Positions 1-10,615 of a stretch of 64,000 bases of DNA are shown here, in pieces. The notes beneath the pieces were generated by a model, which saw only the letters and a list, made by a program, of their open reading frames with translations, was not told the DNA's origin and searched no databases. Position numbers and translations under genes: made by a program. This stretch comes from Avena insularis (taxonomy: Eukaryota > Streptophyta > Magnoliopsida > Poales > Poaceae). The stretch spans positions 666,880,802 to 666,944,801 of the forward strand of contig CM042690.1 in assembly GCA_023614405.1 (NCBI GenBank), written 5' to 3'. Numbering within the stretch: position 1 is the stretch's first letter; each line of letters begins with the position of its first letter.

Positions 1-997
1 TTCGGAAGAAAACAAGGCATATTCAATATGCACGGAAGTAGCAAATGATGCTAATAGGTAGGTATGGTGGACACTTTGGCAATATTTGGTTTAAGGGAGT
101 TGGAAACTTGAGTAAAACATACTCAGTGTAAGTGAAAGCTAGAAATAGTAAGGGAGCGACAAACGAGAGAGCAATAGCTGTCATAATCATGCTTGCAACA
201 AAACAGGAGGAGGATGTGCATGCGTGAGCATGTGCCAAGTCAATTCAAATGAAACATTCAGAGGAGGATACCATGGTGTCATACCAAGTTATGAATAGAG
301 TAATGCAAGGAAACATTCATAAGACATGCTACAAACTATTAGCGAGCTGGAGCTAATCATAAGAAAGCAAGAACGACTAAGCATCCAAAGATAACATACA
401 CCCTACATGAACGGACTAAGCATGCCCACAGTGATGATTATATGTACAAAAATGAAAACAAATAGAGTTCGTTACCAGCCTCTTACCACGCCTCAAGTTG
501 TCATTAATCCTCATTATTGCTCTTCACTTGTGTGGTTTGAATAATAATATGAAACCAAATCCTACTGAGGACTGATGAACCCTGCAACAAACTCACAAAG
601 CCAAAGAAGAATGACAAATATTTTTGTTGTTTTCGATTTTTAAAACAAGAACCAAAAAGGAAAAACAAGCAAAGCAAAATCTTTTTGGGTTTTTTGAATA
701 GTTCAAACAAAGCAAAAAGGAAAAACAAACCAAGGCAAAAAAGAAGAAGCAAACCAAAGAGAAACGACAGAAATATTTTTGGTCTTTTTGTGTTTTAGAA
801 AGCAAAAGCAAAGAAAGAACGAAAACTAAAGAGAGAACGAAACATGAATATACAAATTACCGATGCAACAAGATATGGAGATGAGTGCGGTGTCGGCGTA
901 CCTCCCCCCAAGCTTAGGCTTTTGGCCTAAGTGGGTATCAATCCCAAGCTGGCCAGGATGAAGTGTCACCGTGGTACGACGAAGAGGTCCCCTCGTC
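1..997 (-). other. Athila 3' noncoding domain
   Basis: No credible coding sequence. On the minus strand the accessory ORF is followed by a purine tract around AAGCTTGGGGGGAGG (about 902-918) and then AT-rich sequence. Positions about 20-230, reversed, parallel the Sabrina-like element at 15620-15780, including the phrase CCACCATACCTACCTA. This is retained noncoding sequence between Athila families. ORF-like stretches here are short and have no supporting motif. Confidence 0.6.
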
Positions 998-2049
998 CTA
1001 GTGCGAGCTCGAGTACGTCCCTCCGTAATGTGCGGAGTAATCATAGGAGGGGACATCCTCCTGGTGCTGCTCGTGGAAACCCAGCAAGCGAAGCTGCTCG
1101 TACACCTCCTCCTTGGAGCGCGACCACGGTCTCCTGTGAACACTAAACAAAGAAGGCTATGGCAAAAGGATCTCCCTTTCACCCCCGTCAGTGAAAATCA
1201 TCCTATATACTAGACTGTTCAAATCAGAAGTAGCAGTGACAAAGTGATGAGTTTTCATAGCAACAAGGTCAAGCCTCTGTGGTGCCAGTATAGCATCATT
1301 GGATCCACTAAAAGGCCTAATGCATTGACTATACGCGAGGCAATGATGCCCCCATAGATAGGCCCCCTAGCATCTAGGCGGCGAGTGATAAGCGAGCCAA
1401 GATTATACTGAGTATCATTGTTAAATGCAGCAGCAAGGAAAGCTAAATGATAGTTGGAGATATTACTTGTGTTCTCCCTACCAAGTGTGCTAGTAGCAAG
1501 ATAATATGCAAAGTATCTAAGAGATGGGAGTTGGGTATTTCTTATCTTTCCACGATGCGCCACGCGGTCATCATCATTGGTCACCCCTCGGTAAAGCTCC
1601 AACAAATCAGCTGGTCGCCCTTGAATTTTCTTCACGGTCCATGTCATGCGTACACCTACAATACTGCAAAATCTCTCCAAAGGCATGGTGAAGGGCAGAT
1701 TATAAATTTTGAAAGAGACAGTCGACTGATAGGATGTGTTAGTAAACGTGAAGTTCTCAACGAAGGTTTTAGTGAGCATAGCGTATTGCTCACCCTCATC
1801 TTGCATATATGACGTCAAACCAACCCTCTCAATCAGTAACAAGAAATCATCAAGAATACCTGCAGCTTGTAAGAAAGTAAAACAAGGAAAAGTGGATGGG
1901 TGAGCATCCCCATCATCCCTTTCATTACCAATACGAGTTGCAATGAGATCTTCGTTGTAAGATGGCCTAAACTAAGAGGCCGATCTTGAGGGCCTCGACC
2001 TCCTAGGTGCATCACTCTCAAATATCTCTCCAAAGCTATGGTTGTTCAT
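998..2049 (-). pseudogene. Athila accessory ORF (ATHILA ORF1-like), broken
   Basis: The frame starts with ATG at 2049-2047 (MNNHSFGEIF). It stops after 25 codons at 1972-1974, reopens in the same frame, and reads through a block with LLIERVGLTSY, VSFKIYNLPFTMPLE and GPIYGGIIASRIVNAL down to about 1270. There it shifts frame and continues through another stop at 1157-1159 to a C-terminus SYDYSAHYGGTYSSSH ending at 998. The total is about 350 codons. It resembles from memory the plant Athila ORF1-type family, found in grass Athila elements between pol and the 3' LTR; its function is unknown. Two stops and one frameshift make it non-functional. The family call is by motif only. Confidence 0.6.
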
Positions 2050-2184
2050 GGTTGGTAATCTGAAATTTAAACACCTATTAAACAAGTGATTGCAAAGTGA
2101 ATATAATGAAGGATTCTACTCATAGGGACTTGTAAGAGGCCTAAACATGCATCAAAACTATATCTCTAAGCATCAAACAAGCTC

Positions 2185-2560
2185 TCATAACCTATCACCT
2201 ACAACAGCAAAATACTCAAGATATAATCCACCAAACACAAATCTACTTGGACAAGGAGAGGAGTCACATACTAGGGAACAAATGCTCCAAATTTCAGCAA
2301 GAAAGATGGGCTGAGCAAGGAGATCAAAAAAACGAGAGCAAGCACAGCAAGAACGTGATTTTGAGCAATGAACTGGAGCTTGCTCGGGAGAGAGAAGAAA
2401 GTGGCAGGTGAGAGAGTTAGTGGGGGGCCAAGTGTGGCCCACACCAGGGCATGGCGCCACCCAGGGCAGGCCGCGCCACCAGGTGGTGTGCCTGCCTGGT
2501 GGATCCCCCTGGTACCTCCCAGGTACTCCTCTGCCCCTTTTTTCACATAAAAATTTAATA
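2185..2560 (-). other. GC-rich CACC/GGTGG module upstream of accessory ORF
   Basis: A GC-rich block dense in CCACC, CCAGG and GGTGG, including ACCACCTGGTGGCG on the minus strand. It precedes the accessory ORF by about 150-500 bp. Similar blocks occur at 7800-7870 (outer element, before its coiled-coil ORF) and just upstream of the TATA box in the LTRs at 6720-6790, 10880-10960, 17280-17345 and 61560-61640. It may be an LTR-like internal promoter. No coding potential is supported. Confidence 0.45.
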
Positions 2561-2897
2561 TGATTTTTTTGGAGTTTTCGAGACACTTTATTTTTGGCCA
2601 TTTTCAGGCATAGAAGAATGATTTTCTGATAGACATATTCCTTTTTTTGAAACATGATGCAAAGACAAAACAAAGCTAGAACTACAGAAGTTCCAAGACA
2701 CTCTAACATGCAAGCAACTAACAACAAAAAGAAAGCTAAACGAAAGCAAAAACTAAAATGGATAGAATAGAAGTAAACGGAGATAATCATAGTGAAAACA
2801 TTGTTTTGTTCAATGAAATCCTTTTGTTAACAAGGTTGATCAGGTCTTGCTACCAAAACAATTCCATATGAGACAAAACTTTGTATTCCACTAATGA

Positions 2898-4557
2898 TTA
2901 TGTTACCTCAACCTTGATAGCAATGGTCCCAATCATAATAGTTTCAAATTTTTCTCTTGGTATGGGACAATATATTTCTCCAACTTGAATGCCCTCAACA
3001 TGTTCAATTGAATTCAAACCATAAGTCCTTTCAATCTTCTTAGGGAAATAGACAGTATGTTCCTTGTCATTCACATTGAAAGTTACCTTTCCTTGATTTC
3101 AATTGATAACAGCTCCTCCAGTATTAAGAAAAGGTCTTCCAAGAATAATAGACATATTATCATCTTCAGGCATTTCAAGCACAACAAAATCAGTTAATAT
3201 CAAGCAATTATGAGCCACTTGAACAGGTACATCCTCACATATACCCACAGGAATAGTGGTAGATTTATCATCCATTTGCAAAGATATATCAGTTGGTATT
3301 AATTTTTCTAGTTGAAGCCTCTTATAGAGAGAAAAAGGCATAACACTAACTCCAGCTCCCAAATCACACAAAGCAGTTCTAACATAACTGATCTTAATAG
3401 AGCAAGGGATAGTTGGAATCCCTGGGTCTCCAAGTTTCTTAGGAACCTTACCATTGAAGGAATAATTAGCAAGTAAAGTAGAAATTTCTTCATTAGGGAT
3501 CTTCCTTTTATTCGAGACAATATCCTTCATATACTTTGAGTAAGGAGGCAATTTAATAGCATCAGTCAAAGGAATTTGCAAGAATAAAGGTTTCATCCAC
3601 TCACAAAACTTATTATAATGTTCATCCTCCTTTGACTTGTGTTTCTTATCAGGGAATGGAATAGGTTTTTGGACCCAAGGCTCTCTTTCACTACCATGTT
3701 TCTTAGCAATAAAATCTTCTTTGGTGTATTTAGTATTCTTAGTGTGGTTTTCAGGTTCTTCCTCAACTTTCTCTTTATTAGGAGCTTCATTTTCTTCATT
3801 ACCACTTTTAGTTTCAGCATTAGAGATAGATATACTATTAGGATCTAAAGCAGGTTCAGAAGGTTCTACAACAGTTTTATGTTTCTTTTTCCTTTTCTTA
3901 CGAGTAGAACCACTATTTTCAGCTTGTTGAGAATCTTTCTCAATTCTTTTGGGATGCCCCTCATGATATAGAGGATCCTGGGTAGCAGCTCCACTTCTAG
4001 TTCTAATTTCATAAGCATGTTTTCCTTTAGCAGCATTAACTAGCAAGTCTTTTTGCACTTTAACAAGTTGATCTATTTGAGTTTGAACCATTTGAAAGTG
4101 TTTAACAATCATTTTAACATCATTAGAGGTTCTTTCTACAATATCTTTCAACTCAACAATAGCTCTAGTGTTTTCCATTAGATGATTTTTCACCGTTTTA
4201 TTAAAATTACCTTGCTTAACAATAAAGATATCAAATTCTTCTAAGCATTGACCAGGAGGTTTTGGGTAAGGGATATCACCTTCATCAAAGTGTTGGAGAG
4301 AGTGTACCTCAATAGTGGGTGAGTAGGGAATAGGCTTACATAATTCTTCTATAGGAGGTAAATTCTTGACATCTGCAGCTTTAATTCCCTTCTCCTTAAG
4401 ACATTTCTTAGCTTCTTTCATCACTTCATCATTTAATTCAATAACTCCCCTCTTCTTTGATGTTGGATTAGGCACCGGAATAACTTGTTTAGGAGGAGTC
4501 CAATCTTCATAATTCTAACTTATTTTAGCCATTAATTCCTCAGCTTCCTTAGGAGTC
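2898..4557 (-). pseudogene. gag C-terminal region and retropepsin
   Basis: The main open frame is 4475-3102. A TGA at 3099-3101 interrupts it, after which the same frame stays open to a stop at 2898-2900. The N-terminal half is Lys/Glu-rich and predicted coiled or disordered. The retropepsin signature CDLGAGVSVMP lies around residues 370-380 of the 458-codon segment, and the flap-distal motif ILGRPFL follows about 65 residues later. The catalytic Asp is in the expected D-L-G-A context. Upstream, the frame connects to gag only through a frameshift near 4558 and a TAG near 4517. In life it would be part of a gag-pro polyprotein in a virus-like particle; this copy is broken. Confidence 0.8.
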
Positions 4558-5540
4558 CTATTCCTGAAAACACAAATCAGCACAACTATCTAGGTATGTC
4601 CTAGATTCCTCGGTTAGTCCATTATAAAATATATCAAGAAGCTCATTCTTAGGTAATGGACTTCTAGCTTGTGCATGAATCAAAGCACAAAACCTTGCCC
4701 AAGATTCATGCAATACCTCTTTTTCTCCCTGTTTAAAATCAAAAATTTGCTGCAAAATAGCATGTCTAGCACTAGGAGGAAAATATTTCTGCAGGAAAGT
4801 ACTAATCAAGCACTCAAGGCTATCAATAGATTCAGGAGGTAAATTACTAAACCAAGTTTTAGCTTCTCCTTTCAGTGAAAAGGGGAAAATCTTGGCAACA
4901 AAGTAAGTACGCATCTTAATATCATCAGAAAACAAGCCACTCATGGTAGAAAGTTCATTCATATGTGCTACCGCACTTTCATCCTTAGTCCCACAAAAAG
5001 GTTCTTTCTCGACAATAGCTATGTAAGATAGATCAAGAGAGAAATCATAATCTTCATCTATAATGTTTATGGGACAAGCAGCAAACTTAGCAATAGGAGA
5101 CCATTTGGGTCTAATAGTACGCCTCTCAAGGAGACTCTTAGCAGCGCTCCTATCATGGGTGTTTTTACATTCTTTAATAAATTCATCGGTCATCTCAACA
5201 TAACCGTCTTCAATATCATAACTTTCACTAGACTCAGGTGAACTAACAGGTGTAGTAGTGTCTTCATTAGGAGTTTCAGTATTTCCAGCTATAGTTCTAG
5301 CAATCGTAGCATCTAGGAAAGGACCTAATGAATCACTCTTATCAAGCACAGTAGAAGCAGCATCATAAGCATCAAAAGTTTCAGATTCAACAGTAGTAGC
5401 AGTGTGTGTAGCATGTGTATGTGGTGGTGTAACGAGCTTACTCATAACAGATGGTGAATCAAGAGCAAAGAGGTGTTCAGAACCGTACCTCTTCTTGTAG
5501 TGGATGGTAAAATAGGAACCTTGCCATTACGAGACTTACC
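4558..5540 (-). pseudogene. gag N-terminal/capsid region
   Basis: The polyprotein ATG appears to be at 5540-5538 (MGKSRNGKVP), 64 bp downstream of the primer site. A one-base shift near 5470 moves the frame to the open segment 5445-4558. Gag-family features are RTYFVAKIFPFSLKGEAKTW, FLQKYFPPSA and SWARFCALIHAQARS, matching the retrotransposon gag fold of Athila elements. The segment ends prematurely at 4558-4560, beyond which the sequence continues in another frame into the retropepsin region. At least two frameshifts separate it from an intact polyprotein. Confidence 0.8.
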
Positions 5541-5603
5541 CATGATGGATGGATAGCAGCGAACAATAGAGAATCCAAGTGAACTTGATAAATAAAGCTA
5601 TGC

Positions 5604-5621
5604 TCCCCGGCAACAGCACCA
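5604..5621 (-). promoter_or_regulatory. Primer binding site (tRNA-Asp type)
   Basis: On the minus strand this is TGGTGCTGTTGCCGGGGA, close to TGGCGCCGTTGCCGGGGA, the site complementary to the 3' end of plant tRNA-Asp typical of Athila elements. It lies 11 bp inside the LTR end at 5633. Confidence 0.85.
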
Positions 5622-5632
5622 AAAAATAGTCT

Positions 5633-7026
5633 TGATGACCCACAAGTATAGGGGGTGTATCGCAGTATTTTCGAGGGAAGTGAAACCCAATTTATTGATT
5701 CGACACAAGGGGAGCCAAAGAATATTTATAAGCCTTAACAACTGAGTTGTCAATTCAGCTGCACCTGGAAACAATCTTGCTCACAATAGTTTATCGGTAG
5801 CAATAGTTTTATAGTAGGAATAGCAAAGTAGCAGCAGTAGTAAAGTAAAGACAGTAGTAACAATAGCAGTAACAATAGGATTCGAGTGCGGTAGGCATAG
5901 GGATGGATGGACGGGCATTGCATGGACAAGACAATTCATATAGCAATCAGAACATAGGGAAATTGCAGATAAATAAGATAAAGCATCCAAGTACTAGATA
6001 ATCCTAGGCATGTGTTCCATATATAGTCATACGTGCTCGCAATGAGAACTTGCACAACATCTTTTGTCCTGCCAGCCCGTTTGTAGCGGGGCCTCAAGGG
6101 AACTATTGGCAATTAAGGTGCTCCTTTTAATAGAGCACCATAGCAAAGAATTAACACTCCATGAACACATGTGATCCTCACATCAAAGCCATTCCCTCCG
6201 GTTATCCCGATTTTTGTCACTTCGGGGCCATCGGTTCTGGACAACAACGTGTGTATACAACTTGTAGATAAGACCATAAACAATACTATCATAATGAATC
6301 AATAACATGTTCAGATCTGAAATCATGGCACTCGGGCCCTAGTGACAAGCATTAAGCACAACAAGTCGCAACAAAGTCATAAAGCATTAATAAAAGATAC
6401 TAGGCACCATGCCCTAACAATCTGATGCCATTACATGAACGATCTCATCCAATCCCTACCATCCCCATAGCCTACAGCGGGGGATTACTCACTCATAGAT
6501 GGGGGAAACATGGATGGTTGATGGAGAAGCGATGGTGATGATGATGGCGATGATCTCCTCCAATTCCCCATCCTGGCAGGGTGCCAGAACGGAGTTTCTG
6601 GTGTTGTTTTGTGGAATCTGGTGGTGGCGGCGGAGCGGAACTCCTTCTGGAAAAACGTCGAACTCCCCTTGAGTTTTTAGGTCAGAAGGCATCTTATAGG
6701 CAAAGAGGGAGACCGAGGGGGTGCCTGGGGGGCCCACACCACCCCCTAGCGCGGCCTGGCCTGGCCCGCACCACCAGGTGGTGTGGCCACACCCTGGCTC
6801 TTCTCTGTCTCGTATTCTGGCTCCTGGAGTCTTCGGGTGAAATAGGATTTTTGGCATATTTTCTGGGATTTTTCCTGATAGTTGATTTTCTGCACAAAAA
6901 TGAGACACCAAGGCAATTCTGCTGAAAACAGCATCAATCCACGTTAGTTGCATCCAAATCACACAAGTTTAGAGGAGAAACAATAGCAAAAGTGTTCGGG
7001 AAAGTAGATACGTTTTGGACGTATCA
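5633..7026 (-). repeat. 5' LTR of the inner Athila element (1394 bp)
   Basis: On the minus strand it starts TGATACGTCC at 7026 and ends GGGTCATCA at 5633, giving TG...CA termini. A GC-rich CCAGGTGG block (6720-6790) sits just upstream of a TATA-like CCTATAAG (about 6700-6693), the likely LTR promoter. The 3' copy is outside the window, so age cannot be judged. Confidence 0.8.
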
Positions 7027-7180
7027 CTTCCATAATGCAAACATCCTATATGATAACTTGTCTATTCAAGATATTGCTCTACTTAAAAAGGGTAAAAGAT
7101 AAAAGATAGTGATGTGATACCGCGGCACTCCCCCAAGCTTGGAACAAACCAAGGGCATGCCAAAACCTGATGACGAATTA

Positions 7181-7660
7181 CTACTTCGGTGGTGGTGGTG
7201 TTCTCTCGTCATCGTCCGACTTCCAAGGTAAGGGCTCCCCATCAACAAAAGACATCCTGGTCTCCAACATCCTGAAACTAGCAGCAGTACTTATGCGTTT
7301 AAACCTAACCTCATACTCACAATTCTGATTTTGCACATCGTAGAGCTGTGCTTGTAGTTGGTTGGTTGTTTGGTGGAGTGAGAGAATTTCATCCTTAAGC
7401 TCAGCAGTCTCTTTTTGGTGCTCGGTGATGAGTTCTGAACTAATCTTATGGATGATATCCACTTTGTGTTCTACCATCTTCTTGTACCTAAAGACTTCTT
7501 GCTCCAGTGCTTGCAATGGTGGTGGTGGTGTGTGGATGCTGGTCTTCCTTTGCCTCCTATTCAACTTCACTCTCGATGTCCTCCTCCTGCTCAGAGTCTT
7601 CGAGATCATCCTCCGTAGGCTCCTTGCCCTTATCGTTGGCGGAGACCTTTGTGCCTCTAA
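7181..7660 (-). pseudogene. Coiled-coil accessory ORF of the outer element
   Basis: The open frame 7609-7181 has a C-terminal half rich in heptad-like hydrophobics (QALEQEVFRYKKMVEHKVDI, ELKDEILSLHQTTNQLQAQL), strongly suggesting a coiled coil. It ends in a Pro-rich tail. Its first about 30 residues are basic and look wrong. The better N-terminal continuation is acidic (EPTEDDLEDSEQEEDIESE) in another frame up to about 7660, so a frameshift near 7540 is likely. It lies where the inner element carries its ORF1-like gene. The product may bind nucleic acid or gag, but that is inference. No named family is recognised. Confidence 0.5.
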
Positions 7661-8606
7661 ACTTTAAGAATAGTTCCTGACAGAAACATGTCGAAATGAA
7701 AACACAACGAGAAAACGATATACGAACCTCGGGGGATCCAGTGGATTATATATTATGAAGTTTAACAACAAAAGGAAGGTACTGGGAGAAAACGGCTCGG
7801 AGACGGGCTCTAGGGTGGCCACACCCCTTGGTGGTGCGGCCAGGTGGGCCTGTGCCATGGGGTGGTGTGAGACACCCGGGCTCCACTTCTGTCCCTATTT
7901 CTACTCATTGCTTTCCATGTTAGATAAAAACTGCAAAAATATAATTTGACGGATTTTTTGCGGACCTTTTCTTACCAGAACTGTTACCTATTCATAAATG
8001 GACTCTGCAGGTCTCTGAATTTGGTCTTTGATAAATTTTTCTAGAGTCATCGCTTGAATAACATCAATATCTTCATCTTAATAAACACATTGCTTGAGTC
8101 TTTTGACCGTTCACCATTTTATTACAACATTTTCTCCTACAACTTGGAAATTTCTTTCACACAAAACTTCACACAATTCTCATTAGCAACATTAGTGCAT
8201 GCAAGGTAATAAACCTTTTAAGTTCAATTTCAACTGAAATCCATCAAAACATAAGCTACTGAAACAACTCCTCTCGAAAGCCAAAAAGGAATTCAAAAAG
8301 GAAATCAATTTAAGAGGCAAATGCAGAAATGGCAAAAATCTGTCAAAATAGACCAACAGGTAAAGATCATTTTTTTTGAAACCTTCTGTTGCTCAAATCA
8401 AAAAGTGCAAAGCTAACGAAAGTTAAATAATAACCTGGGGCACGCACACAAAAATTTACAGATCAGTACGACATTCTAGATTTTTTCACGATTTTTTACA
8501 GTGAAGCATAAAAATCTATTTCGAGACAACAACTTCCCCGAATCTTACTTCTCTCTCATTAGAGGTTGATCTTAACACAAAAACCAAACAAAAAGGATAA
8601 GGAGAG

Positions 8607-8686
8607 GTTATTGCCTAAGCAATAACTTCCAAGACTCAAATAGACAAAATAAACTGAAAGCAAAAATATATTGGGTTGTCTCCCAA
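8607..8686 (-). other. Post-gag RNA hairpin pair
   Basis: Two perfect inverted repeats lie 52 bp after the gag stop. In minus-strand order: TTGGG-AGACAA-CCCAA (8686-8671), then GTTATTGC-TTAG-GCAATAAC (8626-8607). The Sabrina-like element has the same two hairpins in the same order at 14399-14456, with a paired base change in the second stem. This suggests a retained RNA structure. Confidence 0.55.
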
Positions 8687-8737
8687 AAAGCTCTTTCTTT
8701 ATAGCCATTAAGATGGGCATGATAATTTCAATGATGC

Positions 8738-10183
8738 TCACATAAGTATATGAATTGAAGTAAAAGAGATCATTAAGAAGCAAAAATACACATGTTTAAG
8801 TCTAACCCACTTCCTATGCATGGGAATTTTGTAAGAAAATAAATTGTTGAAACCAAAGGCTGCTAGCATAGGAAGGCAAAACAAGTGCACCATAAAGACT
8901 TTCAACATAAAGCAAAGAAACTTAATATTATTGAGATGCATAAGAACAATTTTCCCTCTCTCATAGTAACTTTTAGTATCATGCATAAATTTAATGATAT
9001 AACTATCACATGAACCCTTGTAGCAATGATCACTTATTCTAACAGAAAACACAGGGACACTAGCTCTCATAACACTACTTTTGGAGACAATATTAGAAGT
9101 ATCCTTAAAGAGGATAGTGTGTCCATCTTCTACATATTTAGTGACAAAGTCTTTCACATTTGCTATTACAGGTTCAACAGCTATTTGTTCATCAGGTTCA
9201 ACAACTTTATTTGTACTTTCATTAACCATACTAGCCATCATAGAATGTTCCTTTACCTTGACGGGGAAATGCATTTTCTCAATGTAAGGTTCATGCAAAA
9301 TATGGTTAGCAGTATAAACTTCAGTATCTCTTGCAGGGACACAATTAGCAATATCTTTATATGGGTCATGATACTTATTCCATTTCTTTTTAGGAATTTC
9401 AATATAAGAAGCAAAAGCCTTAAAATAGTTTGCAATACTTTGAGAGTCTAGACCATAAGCATTACTAATATTATGAAAGTCATCAGTTCCCGTAAAAGAT
9501 TTAATGCATTCATAATCATAATTTATACCTGACTTTCTTCCTTTATCATTCCCCCATGCTTCAGCATTGTCTTGAATACGGTCTAAAAGATCCCATTTAG
9601 CTTCTTCCTCCATGCGTGTAAATGATCCAGCACAAGAAGCATCCAATAGATCCTTATCATGAAGAGAAAGTCTTGCATAAAAGTTATTGATAATAATATT
9701 GTTAGGGAGTTCATGAATAGGACATTTGAGCATTAGTAACTTCAATCTCTCCCAAGCTTGAGCTATACTCTCTCCATCACGAGGCCAAAAGTTGTATATT
9801 TGATTCCGATCTTTATGAATCTCACGAGGAGGGTAAAATTTTGAATAAAAGAGAGGTACTACTTCCTCCCATTCAAGAGCTTGACCATTCTTCAGCAGCT
9901 TGTACCATTCCTCAGCTCTTCCTTTTAGTGATAATGAGAATAACTTCTTCTTGACTTGATCTGTTATAATACCTGCACACTTGAACAACCCGCATAATTC
10001 ATGTATAAAGAGTAAATGATCATCGGGATGGACAATTCCATCTCCAAAATAGTAGTTATCCATAAAACGATCAATAATTCTAGTAGGTATCTTAAAAGTA
10101 TCATTCTCAGCAGGTGGTGGTTCATCTACTACCTTAGCAGTGGTAGTAGCATTATGAAATAAGAAACTAAATGAATTATCCAT
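8738..10183 (-). CDS. Gag-like polyprotein (481 aa), no protease
   Basis: This ORF starts 82 bp downstream of the primer site. Residues about 35-200 form a retrotransposon gag domain, with LFSLSLKGRAEEWYKLL, FYPPREIHKDRNQIYNF, IAQAWERLKLLMLKCPIHEL and ARLSLHDKDLLDASCAGSF. The second half has no retropepsin D-[TL]-G motif and no CCHC knuckle. The C-terminus contains NLFSYKIPMHRKWVRLKHVY. A similar PMHRKxVRL tail ends the ORF of the tandem element at about 23900, so it is a shared Athila feature. The frame is open throughout, but the element is split by an insertion and lacks a complete LTR, so it is probably not active. Confidence 0.75.
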   Translation of the reverse strand: MDNSFSFLFHNATTTAKVVDEPPPAENDTFKIPTRIIDRFMDNYYFGDGIVHPDDHLLFIHELCGLFKCAGIITDQVKKKLFSLSLKGRAEEWYKLLKNGQALEWEEVVPLFYSKFYPPREIHKDRNQIYNFWPRDGESIAQAWERLKLLMLKCPIHELPNNIIINNFYARLSLHDKDLLDASCAGSFTRMEEEAKWDLLDRIQDNAEAWGNDKGRKSGINYDYECIKSFTGTDDFHNISNAYGLDSQSIANYFKAFASYIEIPKKKWNKYHDPYKDIANCVPARDTEVYTANHILHEPYIEKMHFPVKVKEHSMMASMVNESTNKVVEPDEQIAVEPVIANVKDFVTKYVEDGHTILFKDTSNIVSKSSVMRASVPVFSVRISDHCYKGSCDSYIIKFMHDTKSYYERGKIVLMHLNNIKFLCFMLKVFMVHLFCLPMLAAFGFNNLFSYKIPMHRKWVRLKHVYFCFLMISFTSIHILM

Positions 10184-10265
10184 ATTGAAATAAAGTAACT
10201 AACAGAAATAAAAATACTCACAGTAGAATTTCCTTTACTAGTTCCACTCTTCAATAGCGCTTCAC

Positions 10266-10283
10266 TCCCCGGCAACGGCACCA
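10266..10283 (-). promoter_or_regulatory. Primer binding site (tRNA-Asp type)
   Basis: On the minus strand this reads TGGTGCCGTTGCCGGGGA, one mismatch from the standard Athila tRNA-Asp site. It begins 11 bp from the LTR end (CATCA at 10295). Confidence 0.85.
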
Positions 10284-10294
10284 GAAAATAGGCT

Positions 10295-10541
10295 TGATGG
10301 CTCAAAATATATCGACCTCGTTGGGAGCCCCAAGAGGAAGGTATGATGAGCATAGCAACAAGTTTTCCCTCAGTTATGAAACCAAGGTTATCGAACCAGT
10401 AGGAGCAAGGAAACAACCCCAAGGTGTTGTCTTCCAACTTGGAATCCTACACAACACAACCACAGAACTTTTCCCCAACTTAAAGTGAGGTTGTCAATCT
10501 CACCGGTTTTGCTGAAAACAAAGGATTAAACGTATTGTGTG
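10295..10541 (-). repeat. Truncated 5' LTR of the outer element with a repeat at its break
   Basis: The minus-strand LTR end (GCCATCA) is followed upward by sequence resembling the 3' part of the Sabrina-like LTRs (compare 60328-60600). It includes the shared phrase CACCGGTTTTGCTGAAAACA. Similarity stops near 10541. The 12-mer ACGTATTGTGTG occurs at 10530-10541 and again at 10563-10574, then unrelated sequence follows. This looks like an end-joining junction with a templated repeat. The 70 bp up to 10615 is unassigned target sequence. Confidence 0.5.
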
Positions 10542-10615
10542 GAAGATAGTAATTGCTTGCAGACGTATTGTGTGACAATTGTCTCAACCAATCAGAGCAT
10601 AGCAGCGAAGATGAC

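Larger units (their letters stand above)
1..7026 (-). mobile_element. Athila-lineage LTR retrotransposon, 5' LTR to 3' noncoding domain (3' LTR off window)
   Basis: Read on the minus strand, the order is 5' LTR (7026-5633), tRNA-Asp-type primer site, gag, retropepsin, a spacer with a GC-rich block, an accessory ORF, and a 3' noncoding domain running off the left edge. The LTR begins TGATACGTCC and ends in CATCA. No reverse transcriptase or integrase is visible, so the copy is probably non-autonomous. Positions 1-260 resemble the Sabrina-like element at about 15600-15790, which lies about 1.2 kb from that element's 3' LTR, so this element's 3' LTR should begin about 1.2 kb left of the window. 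Flank CTTCC (7027-7031) is the expected target duplication but the partner is not visible. Gag-pro and the accessory ORF carry stops and frameshifts. It lies inside the next element. Confidence 0.8.
7027..10541 (-). mobile_element. Outer Athila-lineage element, interrupted by the inner one
   Basis: On the minus strand: partial LTR (10541-10295), tRNA-Asp-type primer site, gag, a conserved hairpin segment, AT-rich spacer, GC-rich block (7870-7800) and a coiled-coil accessory ORF. A purine tract CCAAGCTTGGGGGAGTG (about 7144-7128) follows, and then the insertion point of the inner element at 7026. The remainder lies beyond the left edge. No pol genes are visible. It has the same architecture as the inner element but clearly different sequence. 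Confidence 0.75.

Noticed and set aside
23..811. Hydrophobic minus-strand ORFs (23-238, 504-811) that could suggest an env-like protein.
   Set aside because: They are AT-rich, overlapping and lack a conserved frame against the homologous segment of the Sabrina-like element.
9026..9451. Plus-strand ORF opposite gag.
   Set aside because: Shadow of the gag frame, which has clear domain support on the minus strand.
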